Program-made: the position numbers and the translations under genes | Assembly (NCBI RefSeq): GCF_030272615.1 | Contig: NC_081413.1 | Span: 331,261,302-331,325,301 of the forward strand | Length of the DNA: 64,000 nucleotides | Origin: Cryptomeria japonica | Lineage: Eukaryota; Streptophyta; Pinopsida; Cupressales; Cupressaceae | Direction of reading: 5' to 3' | Shown: one piece after another, positions 24,677-35,791 of the stretch | Position numbering within the stretch: the stretch's first letter is position 1 | Layout of the letters: each line of letters begins with the position of its first letter | Notes under the pieces: model-generated | Seen by the model: the letters and a program-made list of their open reading frames with translations, nothing else | Database searches by the model: none | Told to the model about the DNA's origin: nothing

Positions 24677-24800
24677 GGTAGTAGGCTACCGACGATAGCA
24701 GTGGCTACCGTAAAGTAGCAGGCTAGCTACGGTAGTACCTGCTATCGTGCAGTAGCAGTGGCTACCGTAAGGTAGTACCTGCTACCGTACGGTAGCAGGG
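24674..24800. repeat. GC-rich island of GGTAGC/GCTACC palindromes
   Basis: Within AT-rich DNA, about 125 bases built from repeats of GCTACCGTA, GGTAGTACCTGCTA and CAGTAGCAG. It includes a perfect 20-bp palindrome, CTGCTACCGTACGGTAGCAG, at 24779-24798. Many alternative stem-loops are possible. Confidence 0.85.
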
Positions 24801-24912
24801 GGGTTTTATTTTTACTGTTCCCTAAACCAATTTCGTGCAAACCGAAAAAAAAATACTTTCAGATTTTCGTGCCAGAGGTATTAAATTTGGTTTTTAATTT
24901 AAATTATTATTT

Positions 24913-24916
<4 letters not shown>

Positions 24917-24950
<34 letters not shown>
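24917..24950. repeat. (TG)n microsatellite
   Basis: About 17 TG dinucleotides in the downstream part of the long LTR. Confidence 0.95.
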
Positions 24951-24951
<1 letters not shown>

Positions 24952-26690
24952 TAATATATAAGTTTATTTTAAATGTTTTGGACATTATATTATTTTAGTA
25001 TTTTAAATACTGTGGAAATTAATTCTGAGATGACATATATATTTTGGTAATATAATTATAAGTATATGGTATATATACGATGCATATATAGGTATTCATA
25101 TATATATATAATTTATTGTTTGGATGTTTTCAGAAAAAGGCTAGTAAATTTAGTGATTTTATATTTATGCTTGGAGACATTAGGAGATTAATTTTTAGGT
25201 GCTTGATTTAAACCTTATTGGACAAATGACAAAATTGATTTATTTGTATTATTATAGTTGTATTTTCTTATTTTCTGGAAAATCTTTAATTGCAAGTTAT
25301 TTATGATTTTGGTTGTTTTAAGAAAAGATTGTTTGTATTAGGATCTTGTGTAAATGGGTTTGTAGTCAAGCTTAATTTCATTGCAATTCTGGTTGAGTTG
25401 TCATTATGTTATATGTTGTTATATCTCCTTGGTCAGGTGTTGTTGTATAACCCCGTTGATGTGAGCCATTGTGTGTTTTGTCCAAATGGTCAATCTTGGG
25501 TTAGTGATTGTGTATCCTTCACCTGTGGTTTGTCAGGATTAGTTATGGCTGTCTATTTAGCCATAGAGTTCTCATAGTGAGACCTTTCCTGTTAGTGTCC
25601 TATGAGAGAGAGTGGCTTTCGAGCAGGGGTCGTGCCCAAAGTGGATGATAGGATAACCCGTCGAAAGTCAGTTAAGAAGTGATAACCCAATAATTGATTA
25701 GGGGGTGGGTAGAATAAATATTAATTAAGATAATATACCTCGTGCATAGGTGTAGTGCTTGTACAGGGCTCATAATGTTATGAGAAGGCCTAGAATGGAA
25801 AACTTACCACCTTGTCTTCACGAAAGGATTGGCAAGGTCCACATGAGACTTAGTTGGAGCCGAAAGCCGGGAGAGGTTACCAGGACAAAGAGCCAAGACC
25901 TAGGAGGCCTTCCATGGTAACCATCAAGCTATGCGATGACACTCTCTCCTTAGAGTCACTAGTGTTTGTGAGTTGAGTCACATGGATGTTTGTGGAGTCT
26001 TTAGTTCTTTCGTACTTGTCTTATTTTGCTTGCTTGAGGGTTTTCTACTATCTCCTAGCACGGTGGGGTGGTTCCATTTCGGGATCACATGGTCGGGTGG
26101 TAGTGCCACTTCCCATCAGATGTTTTGGATTGTATTTTCAGGCGAGGAAAGGCTTCGCTGGTGTTTCTTGGTTCGTGGTTCATGTACCAGCTCAGGTTCG
26201 TGATCATTGTTTAGTTGAGACCTTGTGGTCATTGTATCAACTTCTATGTAACTTTGATATTGTAACTTTGTATTTGTGGTATTATTGGAAGCCATGCAAT
26301 TATGGATATTGTAATATTATGTTAGTGGAATGTATGTTAATTCAGTTGCTTTGATATTATGTATAAATGACTTATGAAAAATTTAATGCATTGGAATACT
26401 TGAATCTTTCATTATGGAATTTAGATGTATGTGTAGTTTTAAACTTAAGCATTTAATTTATCTATTTAAATGGACAATTGGATTAACCATGGTGTTATTA
26501 TAATCTGCGAATTAATCTTCGTTGGTAGCCCTTAGGAGATCATGTGTTAGACTTTCGTTGTGTTATTAAACGTGCAATGGTTATAATTAATGCACTTAAT
26601 CTTTAAAAAAAAAAATATTTCACCCTTTAGTTGGCTAGTTGTGTTGTTTTCCTTTAGGGTTCCTAGCAGGCACCCTTTAGGGCATTACAA

Positions 26691-27480
26691 ATATACTAAC
26701 CTAATTTTATTCTATGCATCTTAAAAATACCTCATAAGAGTCTCTTTTGAAAGGTATGCCATCCACTAAGACATAGCGGATGGACTGAAGTCTCAAATTT
26801 CTTCTTTTGCTCCTATCTAGAGTTGGAGGGTGTCTACCTTTTTGCGAGAAGGTAGCCATGTCTTTTATCCAAATAATTGGATTGTCATTGTTGGATGGTT
26901 GTTCTTATTGTATTATTAGGAGTCTCAAAAGATGATACAAGCTATTCACATAGGTCCTTGCCCCTTACAAGATTTATGATTTTAATCTTTATATCATATT
27001 CCATGACCTTGGTTATACATCTAGCTCCCTTCTCATTGATGTCCTTGTTCAAAATTAAATCCTTAATGCTTGCATGTGGAACTAGTAGCTAGATTTTATT
27101 GTTGGAAAACATATGTCTAAATTTCTTCAATCTTCTAACAATAGTGAGGACTTGCTTCTCTACATAACTATACTTGAGCTCATAATATTTCAAAACCCTC
27201 ACTGAAGAAAGCAATGGGTTGTTCCCAATTATTATTATTCAACTATGTTAGAATGCATTATATGCTTGATTCTCCTCCAAAGGTATAGAGGATGAAATCA
27301 TTCTCATAATTAGGGATGACAATTGTGGGCAGTTGAGAAATTGCTTGCTTGATCTCTTCAAAACTAGCCTTCCTTCCTTGTCCAACTGAATGCTAAATTC
27401 TTCTTTAACTTGAAAGTGAGAGGCTTTACCATAGTAACAATATTAGGAATGAACCTCCTCACAAGTTGATCCTATCAAGG
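26691..27480 (-). pseudogene. Gypsy RNase H and integrase N-terminal part
   Basis: Leftwards from about 27480, fragments read FEEIKQAISQ, then YENDFILYTFGG and EQPIAFFSEGFE, then YSYVEKQVLTIVRRLKKFRHMF, the standard gypsy RNase H (YSPxEKxxLAVVxAxxKFRHY). From about 26900 RRNLRLQSIRYVLVDGIPFKRD and SYEVFLRCIE resemble the segment before the zinc-binding H2C2 domain of integrase. The zinc residues lie across the insertion, at about 19650-19530 (HSHKWVKNCNKCALF). So the LTR array split one continuous coding region. Confidence 0.75.
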
Positions 27481-28366
27481 AAACTTTGTAGTCCTTTCTT
27501 GTGATTGGGCAGTGGAAGAGAAGGAATAACTTCTTGTTATTCTAGATAAATGGCTAGGCCATCTCTAGATACAACGTGTCCCAATCATTTTCCTTGATTA
27601 GTAGGAAATACACATTTTCTTGGTTTCAAAGACACATCATATTCCCTATATTTCATAAAATCTAGATAATCAAAATGATCAGCTACATGCTTTGAATAAA
27701 CAGTTATATCATCAAGGTATATTAGCACAAATTCTGCTAATACACCCTTAAATCCATGACCATTTTTGTTTGAAAGGTGACACCTATACTGGTTAGCCCA
27801 AATGACATCTTATAATAGGCATTGGTTACCTTCTTAGTAGTAAATATGGTCTTATATTGGTCAATTTCCTAGACTAAAATCTTATTGTAGCCCAAATATC
27901 CATCCAAGAATGAAACTTTTTGAGCCACTAACATTTTGTAGAATTTATTCAATTGAGGGAAAGGGATAATGGTCCATAAGGGAGGCTCTATTGAGGTCTC
28001 TAAATTCTACACATGATCTGATTTCCCCATTTTTGTTTCTTATGGGAACAAGATTGGCCACCCAAGAGGAATTTTGATAGGAAAGATGATATTGGCTTGT
28101 ATGAGTTTGTTTAACTCCTTCCTCATTAGTGGCTCTATTTTGGGATTTATGGTCCTTTGCTTTTGTCTAATTGGCTTAGAATTTGGATCTAACTCTATAC
28201 AATGTTGGGATAAACATGGATTAAAGACTTTAAAGTCTTCAAAGGTCCATGCAACTATATCATCATATTTTTTATAAATCTTAACAAAGGTTTCTTGTTT
28301 AGTTATGCAACATACTTTTCTCAAATTTAAGGTCTTATTCAATAACAACAATTGATTTATAATCAC
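27481..28366 (-). pseudogene. Gypsy reverse transcriptase
   Basis: 28366-28040 reads ETFVKIYKKYDDIVAWTFEDFKVF, then HCIELDPNSKPIRQKQR and ELNKLIQANIIFPIK, the N-terminal gypsy RT pattern (DVFAWxYEDLK...KPxRQKxR...ELxKLLxAxIIxPV). Leftwards come VSFLDGYLGYNKILV near 27880 (first catalytic D) and FVLIYLDDITVYSKH near 27705 (YLDD catalytic box), then KPRKCVF. Several stops interrupt it. It would copy element RNA into DNA in virus-like particles. Confidence 0.85.
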
Positions 28367-28649
28367 CTTTCTTTGTAGCCAGTTTCATCTTCTTTCTCTT
28401 CATTTGGTCATTCGAGTTTATGCCTTCTAAGGTGACAAGACCTTTAGGCAACTTGTTAGAACTGAGTTGCATGATTTGATCTCCATATTGGTCTTACAAC
28501 ATAGACTATTTTTTTAGAAAAAAAATGTGCTTCCTTTTGAAAGAAATTGGTAATTTGTTGATCACTTTCAAATACTTGCCAATTTCCTTGGTTGTCTGGG
28601 ATAGCAGGCCTCACAACGAGCCTGATGTGTTGTTCCTTTTTGTTTGCAA

Positions 28650-29060
28650 CATGTGTTGATATGTCAAACCGAGCACCAACTATTGCAAGTCTATTAACAT
28701 GTTTGTTCTGATTTCTAGGAATTCTTTGAATGTTGAAGGCTTCAAAGCCTTCAATCAAATCCCCCACTCTATGTTTGTATAATTTGAGTAAGTTGTCAGT
28801 TTCTATATTTAGAGCTCTAACTTGATTAATAACCAACTCACTATCTCCAAAAACTTGTAATAAAATGACCTATCCTTTTTGTGCAAGTTGGAGACCTTGG
28901 ATTAGAGCTTCATACTTAGCTACATTATTAGTGCAACTAAACTGAAGCTTGAAAGAAAAATAATATTTCTCGTGAGTAGGAGAGACAAGCATTACACCAA
29001 CACCAAAACCATTTTTATTTCTTGAACCATCAAAGAAAAAACTCCATAACCCCTCTGAGT
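28650..29060 (-). pseudogene. Second (archaeal-type, RVT_3) RNase H, upstream of RT
   Basis: Read leftwards: LWSFFFDGSRNKNGFGVGVML (catalytic D), FSCTNNVAKYEALIQGLQLA (catalytic E), VFGDSELVINQVRALN (D), then IPRNQNKHVNRLAIVG where the last acidic residue (NxxADxLA) is N. One in-frame stop lies before VILLQVFGD. It differs in type from the gypsy RNase H at about 26960-27480. It lies between protease and RT in what reads as one continuous ancestral polyprotein. Known: Tat-lineage plant elements carry an extra RNase H of this kind. Confidence 0.85.
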
Positions 29061-29157
29061 CTTCTAGTGTCTTTATGAGGTAAGGAATAGGAGTATTCTC
29101 CTCATGAATGTAATAGGTGACAAGCCCATTTTCTTCAATTTCACTTAATGGGTTAAA

Positions 29158-29720
29158 TTAATAATCACTGCTCCATTCATTTATTAAGAAATTAGGAATC
29201 CCCTCCAAACGAGTAGCAAGTTCACAAACAATACATTCCTTCCTTTCTTCATGCAAAGTGTAATTCATGTTTATGGGGTTGGGAATGTAGGGCTCAATGT
29301 AGTTTTTTGTGATAGGCTTTGCTTTTATGGTAACATGTGTACCATATCTTGTTCTAAATAGCATGTGGGACCAATCCAAGTGTAAGTACCCACCTATTTT
29401 GGTTGTGAAATCTCTTGATAAGTAGATGCAAAATGAAGCAAGGAGGTCAATGATTGATATGTATTGCAAAATGGTGCAACTAGGGTATGTGTGCAAGGTT
29501 AATTTCAATTTTTTTTTTACCCCCACTATTTTAAAGAAGTTCCATATAATTGGACAACCCCCTTAGCCACATGTCCATATTATATGCCAAAAAGATTAGC
29601 TACTTTCTTGGGCACAATAGAGTTGCTAGCTCTCAAATCAATCATGCAATTGCAGACTAAGTTATCATGCAATTCGACTATTGAAAAGGTGGCTAGTTAT
29701 ATTGATAATTTTGATTTTGT
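29158..29720 (-). pseudogene. Gypsy aspartic protease region
   Basis: Near 29660 the frame reads NCMIDLRASNSIVPKKVANLF, the aspartic protease active site of plant gypsy elements (normally D-[ST]-G-A-S-N). The G is replaced by R. The 122-codon frame at 29526-29158 continues with ILQYISIIDLLASFCIYLSRDF and GGYLHLDWSHMLFRTRYGT, the conserved strand after the flap. It would process the gag-pol polyprotein; it is inactive here. Confidence 0.7.
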
Positions 29721-29954
29721 GTTTGATATGACCTATTATTTTGAGCCTACTACATCTTTAATGTCACCAACTCCTTGCCAAAGTTTCACAATAGAGATTT
29801 GAAGTAATGTAGCTCATTTGAAGATGAAGCAGATGTGGATGGATGACTTGTAGATGCACTAGGAATAGGAGCCAAAGTGGGCTATTGAGTAGGAGCTTCT
29901 GGGAAAAGAGGCATTGGAGCTATTTTTCAAGCTTGAATTAAGAAATTTTATTGA

Positions 29955-30591
29955 TGAAGGGTACTCCCCTTACAAACTCAAACACACAACAACAAAAGAG
30001 AAATGAATAGAAAATGAAAGAAAGGAAACACTTGCTTTCTATTATCTCAATGAAATGAAATTACAACATTTAGAAAATAGCATGCTATAACCACATTGGA
30101 ATATGCTAAAAATATGCCCAAAATGGGTTTTGACATTCACATAGTATTTTGAGAATTTTTATTTTTTCTCCTAAAGTAGCAAAACTTTTGGAGGCCATAT
30201 CTTTTGATACGAGAACCTGATTGAGCCCCATTTGTTTTAAACTAAAGATCTCAAAGAGATCTACACCTTTTCCTAAATCAAGAATTGATCATACTTTCAT
30301 TGAGGTTTCATTTGTTCATTTAAAGGTACAATATTTAATTTGAATTATTTTTATAAGATTTTTGAGCCTCAAATCATTAATTTCTCCCAAAAAATACATA
30401 ATATTGAGATGATTTTTTCTCCAGTCATTATATTTTCCCATTTTGCTTCTTGGGGCCAAGTTTCAAGTGCATACATGCACAAATTCGAACTTACTAAAAA
30501 TAGTAACTCTACCAAAAATGGCCCTTATTGAAATTTTAAACAATATTTTTGGGTGATGCAAGATTTCTATTTCACCCTGGATGCTCCTCCA
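29955..30591 (-). repeat. 3' LTR of the nested gypsy element
   Basis: 637 bp. Lacks the roughly 185-bp block that carries the TATA-like sequence in the 5' LTR. Confidence 0.8.
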
Positions 30592-30769
30592 TTAGACGCT
30601 CAAGGTAATTTGAGAAGTGATCTTGTCACATCTCAAGTAATCTGAGGAAAAATAAGATGATCAACCTTTGCCTTAGATAGCCATGATGGGTATTCCTTTC
30701 CATTTAACTAGGCACTCTTCATATTGCCTATTTTTGTGCTTTTACCTACACGACTCTCCAAGATTTATT

Positions 30770-31770
30770 TTATCTCCTCCTTATCTGAAGTAGTGTTGGA
30801 ATATTCCACAATGCTTCTACTATTTCATCTTCAATACTTCCTTCATGATACTCTATCAAATCTAAAATATTAAACACAGGTGAAATGTTAAGTCCACTGA
30901 GCAACTCTACCTCATAAGTGTTTCTTGAATCATGCTTCTTCAAGGTCCTACATGGCCATAATTTCTTCATCTTCAACTTATTATATGTTCCCATTAGGAA
31001 CCTCTCTTTTCTCAAATGAACCATGAGTTTATCTCCAATATGAAATTCTTTATATCTCCTTTTTTGATCTACCTTAGCCTTGTATTGAATATTAATCTTA
31101 TTGATATGCTTTCTCACTTCTTCATGTAAATTCTTCAAGTGCTCTACAAAGTCTTCAACTTTGGCATTACTCTTTTCTCCTTTGTCCATCTTCCTTAACT
31201 CTAAAGCTTTTCTCGGACTACTTCCATATACCATTTGTAATGGTGATTTACCAATGCTTCTATTGATAGAATTATTGTATGAAAAAATTTGGCTATGGTA
31301 AAATCAAATCCCATCCCTTAGGTTTATCTCCCACGAAGCATCTCAACAAGTTACCCAAACTCCTATTCACCACTTCAGCCTACCCATTGATCTATGGATG
31401 GTGCACTAAGTTGAACTTCAAATATATCTTCAACTTTTTCAACAATGTCTTCCAAAATTACCCAACAAACATGGTGTCTCAATCTAAAAATACTCTTTGG
31501 TAGACCATATTGTCTGACCACCTCTTTGAAAAATAACTCTGCCACATGAACATGATAATTAGTCTTCTTAAAAGGAATAAAATGTGGCATCTTCGAGAAC
31601 CTATCCACCACCACAAAAATGGAACCATTTCCTCTATGATTCCTTGATAAACCAAGAATAAAATCCATACTAGTATCCTCCCATGGCTTCTCTAGTACAG
31701 GTAATGGTTGATACAACCTTCTTTTCTGTCTAGTTCCTTTTGTCATATAATATACTCTACAACTTTGCAC
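30770..31770 (-). pseudogene. Nested gypsy integrase
   Basis: 31770-31375 gives the core: KPWEDTSMDFILGLSRNHRG (first catalytic D), SIFVVVDRFSKMPHFIPFKK, VAELFFKEVVRQYGLPKSI, after which a frameshift hides the second D (normally VSDRD). 31234-30770 gives the C-terminal part: HINKINIQYKAKVDQKRRY, FHIGDKLMVHLRKERFL, NTYEVELLSGLNISPVFNI and DLIEYHE. No chromodomain is evident before the LTR. The protein would insert element DNA; here it is split by a frameshift. Confidence 0.85.
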
Positions 31771-32158
31771 AAAATTCTTAACATATTGCTAAAATTGTGG
31801 CCAAGAATAATGCTCACTAACAAGAGCAATTGTATTAACTTTACTAAAGTGTCCATCCAATCCTCCACTATGCTTCTTCTTATTTAGGTTTTCACTCATG
31901 GAACTCTTTGGAATGCACAACTAGCTCCCTCTAAATAAAATCCCATCTTGGATTATAAAATTTGACCACCTAGTCATGTCCAAAGTATCAAGCTCTACAA
32001 GCCTCTCCAAAATCAAGATCCTTTGGATACAAACTCTTGAGTTCATGGAACCCAACAACTTCAATCTACATCTCTCTCAACAAATTATGCCTTCTACTCA
32101 AGGCCTCTACAACTGTGTTAGACTTTCCACTCATGTGCTTCAAAATAAAGGTGTAACT

Positions 32159-32464
32159 CTACAAAAACTCAACCCAGTTTAAATGCCTTTGATTCAACTT
32201 TCCTTGACTATTCAAACTTTGTAAATCTTGATGATCAATAAATAAAACAAAATCTTTTGGTAAAATAAAATGTCTCCGCTCCTTCAATGCCTGAAATGTA
32301 GCATAAAACTCTTGATCATAAACAAAATATTTTCTCTTGGCATCATTCAAATTTTCACTGAAATAAGCAATGGGTTTACATTCTTGACTCAAAATAGCTC
32401 CAATAGCATTGCCACTAGCATCACAATCAACCTCAAATACATTATTAAAATATGGAAGTGCCAA
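32159..32464 (-). pseudogene. Nested gypsy RNase H
   Basis: A 101-codon open frame: FEVDCDASGNAIGAILSQE, KPIAYFSENLNDAKRKYFVYD, EFYATFQALKERRHFILPKD and FVLFIDHQDLQSL. All are standard gypsy RNase H blocks, with the catalytic D of VxCDAS and D of TDH[QK]xL (I-D-H-Q-D here) visible. It follows RT and precedes integrase in the usual order. Confidence 0.85.
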
Positions 32465-32615
32465 AACAGGTTACCCTGTAACTTTTCTTTTCAACAAATC
32501 AAAACTCTTTGTTGCTCTTGTAGTCCACTTAAACTCTTTTATCCCCTCTCATTGTTTTAGTTAGGGGTCCACAAATGCTACTGAAATTTATGACAAACTT
32601 TCTATAAAAAACTAG

Positions 32616-33330
32616 TCAAACCATGAAATATCTCACCTCAATAACACTTCTTGGGGTAGGCCATTGAAGGATAGCCTTTACATTATTTGGGTCCATTTTA
32701 AAACCATCTATAGAGACAAAAACTCTCTGGTACACTAACTCTTTCTTCACAAAAATGAACTTCTTTAGGTTAATCATTAACATTTCTTCTCTTAACTTCT
32801 CAAAGAACCTATAGATATGCATTATATACTCCTCCAATGTTTTACTGAATAGAAAAATATCATCTGAGTAAACTATAACAAACTTACCCAAAAACTCTTT
32901 CAAAATCTCGTTCATGAGCAGATTGAATGTGCTCTATGCATTGGTTAGCCCAAAAGGCATGACTAACTACTCATACAAGACCTCATTTGTTTTGAAGGCT
33001 ATTTTCCATTCATATCCTTCTCTAATCCAAATTTGGCGATATCCACTCTTCAAATCTATCTTTGTGGAGTACTCAACTCTACTCAAACAATACATAATGT
33101 CATCCATCCTTAGCAAGGGAAATCTATACTTGATAGTAATCTTATTGATAGCTCGAGAGTCTGTACACATCCTCCACTCTCCATTTTCTTTGGTGCTAGC
33201 ATTGGAGGTACTAGATATGGACTCAAACTCTCTCAAAGTATCCCTTTTTGCAACAACTTTTTCACTTGTATGTTCAACTCTTCACTCTCAACTAGATATA
33301 TTCTATGGGCTACCTTATTTGGCAAATTAG
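32616..33330 (-). pseudogene. Nested gypsy reverse transcriptase
   Basis: 33236-32967 reads EWRMCTDSRAINKITIKYRFP, then YSTKIDLKSGYRQIWIREG (catalytic D) and WKIAFKTNEVLYE. After a stop, MPFGLTNA and 32915-32616 give MNEILKEFLGKFVIVYSDDI (YSDD catalytic box) and the thumb strand LMINLKKFIFVKKELVY. The residues of the active site are kept, although the frame is broken by a stop near 32967. Confidence 0.9.
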
Positions 33331-33744
33331 CTCCAAGGATCAGTCCATTTGATGAATAATATTTCTCATGAGTGGTAAGACGTCGGGTACATTATTAGTT
33401 ACAATAATCTGAAACTCATCCAACAAATCTATAACACCCATAGGTATATCTTCTACTTATTTTTTAGATTTAGGAATTAAAGCAAAACACAAATGTTAAT
33501 GCTTCATGCCATCTATAAATTTTCTTTCATCAACAAAACATAGTCTTGTGTTACTACATACCTTTTCCTTTGTCTCCTTCAATGGCTTCAACTTGTGTTG
33601 AACTCCATCATTTGTCAAAGAATAAGTATTTGCATACCCATCATATACTGCATGATGATCAAATTGTCATGGTCTCCCTAACAACACATGCCAAAAATCC
33701 ATAGGCATAATATCACATAATACCTCATCAAGATAGTTTCCAAT

Positions 33745-35040
33745 CTAGAACTTTACTAGACATTGTTCATCGACCAAAGCCTTATGGTCCTTCTGCAACC
33801 GAGAAATCTGATAGGGAGTCAAGTGCCTTCTTCTTTCTAACTTCAATTTACTAACCATTTCCTCTAAAGCAATATTATCAGTACTACCACCATTTATAAT
33901 AGCATTGAAGACTTTACTATTACACTTACATCTTGTGCGAAAAAAATTCTTCCTTTGGGCTAGATCTTTCTCATCATTTAGCAAGGCTCTTCTAGTAACA
34001 AGAACCTCTCCTCTTTTCACATCTTCATATTGTGAAGCCTCTAAGTGTCTCCCTTAATGTTGGAGACACTCAAAGGCTCTATGTCCTTCTCCACACTAGA
34101 AACATGTTCTATGAAAGCCTCCTCTTCCTAGTCCTCATCCTCATCCTCTTCCTCTTTTATCTCCATTATTTTGATCATGGAGATGATAGGAATTATTTCA
34201 CTTTTGATTTCAACTACTACTAGATTTTCATTCTTCTTTTGGTCTTCATTTCAGCGTCCATAAGACCATCCACCACAACCTCTTCCATTTTCCTTACTCT
34301 CAAATCTTCTGCTTCTCTTCTACCTTCAAAGAAAACTGATATACATCTTCAATGGTGGACATTCTTAACAAACTCAACTCTTCTTGAATACTCAGATTCA
34401 ACCCATTTATGTAACAGGAAATTTTCTTTTTATTGGCCTCAAAGTGGCTTGTTCCAATCATGACTTGATAGTACTCTTATATATATTCTTTAGCAAATTT
34501 TCCTACTTCCTTTAGCCCTTGCATCTTTTTCAACAAATCAAGCTCATAATCAATAAGAAGGAATTGCCTCTTCAACCTGTATGACCTTTTAACTTGGTCT
34601 TTGCAAACTTGACCCTTTTAAGATAGCCCACTTCTTCATACTCAAAATACTTTTCTATATCATTGATCCAATCGATCAACTCTTTTGGATTAAGATTGCC
34701 AAAAAATGTGGAAACTTCAATTTTTGGCCTTTTTCAAAACTTTGGAATGACCCTAAAAAACCTAGTCTCGTCAAGATCTATGGATACTTCATGCTCCTCT
34801 TCAAATTGGTCTTCTTTAGATCCATCCTTACTTTCATCTTTCCCTAATATCAACTTCTCTACGCAGCTCCTCTTACAATGCCTACAATTGTCTCTGGAGG
34901 GCTCTAAAACCCTCTTCTATCACACCAACATTTTTTCCACCATGATTCCTTCATGGAGGCATTTTTCTCACTTTTCTCACAGACCCACAACCACACTCTT
35001 GATGCAAACTCCCTCATGTTCGATGATCTTTTTACACACT
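33745..35040 (-). pseudogene. Nested gypsy gag, CCHC knuckle and protease start
   Basis: Near 34990-34600: VIPKFWKRPKIEVSTFFGN, LNPKELIDWINDIEKYFEYEE, the gag pattern of plant gypsy elements. Near 34110-34070: HRTCFQCGEGHRAFECLQH, a CCHC-type zinc knuckle with one residue missing between C and H. 34020-33745 holds SKVFNAIINGGSTDNIALEE, resembling the protease active site with its D changed to N (normally IDGGS.TN). Several frames are needed, so it is inactive. Confidence 0.75.
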
Positions 35041-35051
35041 CAAGAACTTAT

Positions 35052-35064
35052 GCTCTAATACCAC
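35052..35064 (-). other. Primer-binding site of the nested gypsy element
   Basis: - strand TGGTATTAGAGC, one mismatch to the initiator tRNA-Met complement, a few bases inside the 5' LTR. Confidence 0.75.
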
Positions 35065-35068
35065 TTAA

Positions 35069-35780
35069 TGAAGGGTACTCCCCTTACGAACCTGAACACA
35101 AAATAACAATAGAGAAATGAATAGAAAAAGAAAGAAAGGAAACACTTGCTTTCTATTATCCCAGTCAAATGAAATTACAACATTCAGAAAATAGCATGCT
35201 ACAACCACACTTTCTCATTACAATAATCAACAAGCCAAAGCCATAATCTACACTACTGGAATTGTCCTCTATAACATGCAATTGTCTTCCTTATATTGGA
35301 AAGTTTAATTGCCCTAGAAAATTGTAGAAAGTGTAACTCCCCCTTTTATAGGCTAACCACTTTTATATCCTTTTTCCCTATATTGAAATATGCTAAGAAT
35401 ATGCCCAAAATGGGTTTTGGCATTCATTAGAATATTTTGAGAATTTCTATTTTTCCTCCTAAAGAAGTGCAACTTCCAGAGGTTGTATCTTTTGATCCAA
35501 GAACCCAATTGGGCCCTTTTTTTTTTTAATTAAAGATCTCAAAGAGAACTACACCATTCTTTTCCTTGATCAAGAATTGATCAGACTTTCATCGATGTCC
35601 CATTTGATCTTTTAAAGGTCCAAATTTCAAGTTGAATATTTTTTATAGTTTTCAAGTTCATACATGCACAAATGCAAACTTAGTAAAAGTGGTAACCCTA
35701 CCAAAAATAGATCTTATTGAAAATTTAAACAATATTTTTGGGTGATGCAAGATTGCTATTACACCTTGGATGCTCTAACA
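35069..35780 (-). repeat. 5' LTR of the nested gypsy element
   Basis: 712 bp, TGTTAGAGCATCC to CCCTTCA when read leftwards. A TATAAAAGG box (- strand) lies at about 35342-35350. Confidence 0.8.
35342..35350 (-). promoter_or_regulatory. TATA box in the nested gypsy 5' LTR
   Basis: - strand CCTATAAAAGGGGG. It is absent from the 3' LTR because of a deletion. Confidence 0.5.
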
Positions 35781-35791
35781 TTATTTTTTCC

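Larger units (their letters stand above)
19658..26690 (+). mobile_element. LTR array: two LTR-fragment+PPT units plus one full LTR
   Basis: Three direct copies begin with TGTAGTACCCCTACTC at 19658, 21311 and 22945. Copies 1 and 2 (1653 and 1634 bp) contain the first 1.57 kb of the LTR, then about 74 bp ending in a purine tract (GGGGGGAGAA or GGGTGAGAA) directly before the next copy. Copy 3 diverges at about 24517 and continues as the rest of a long LTR to GGGCATTACA at 26690, complementary to the start (TGTAGTACCC). The whole block sits inside the gypsy integrase. Flanks ATTAT and AATAT are a plausible imperfect 5-bp duplication. The simplest history is an element that lost most of its interior, then duplicated a unit by unequal exchange. 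Confidence 0.75.
22945..26690 (+). repeat. Full-length 3.7-kb LTR (unit 3)
   Basis: TG...CA boundaries TGTAGTACCCC and GGGCATTACA. Shares its first roughly 1570 bp with units 1 and 2; the rest is unique here. It contains an (AT)n run at 24594-24673, a GC-rich palindromic island at 24674-24800 and a (TG)n run at 24917-24950. Confidence 0.75.
29953..35780 (-). mobile_element. Second Ty3/gypsy element nested in the first, - strand
   Basis: LTRs at 29955-30591 and 35069-35780 flank, read leftwards, gag, CCHC, protease, RT, RNase H and integrase. TTATT occurs on both sides (29948-29952 and 35781-35785), a candidate 5-bp duplication offset by two bases from the canonical LTR end. The primer site next to the 5' LTR matches initiator tRNA-Met. 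The two LTRs differ by large indels (about 185 bp missing from the 3' copy and about 100 bp from the 5' copy), so it is not recent. It interrupts the gag-protease part of the larger gypsy element. Confidence 0.85.
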
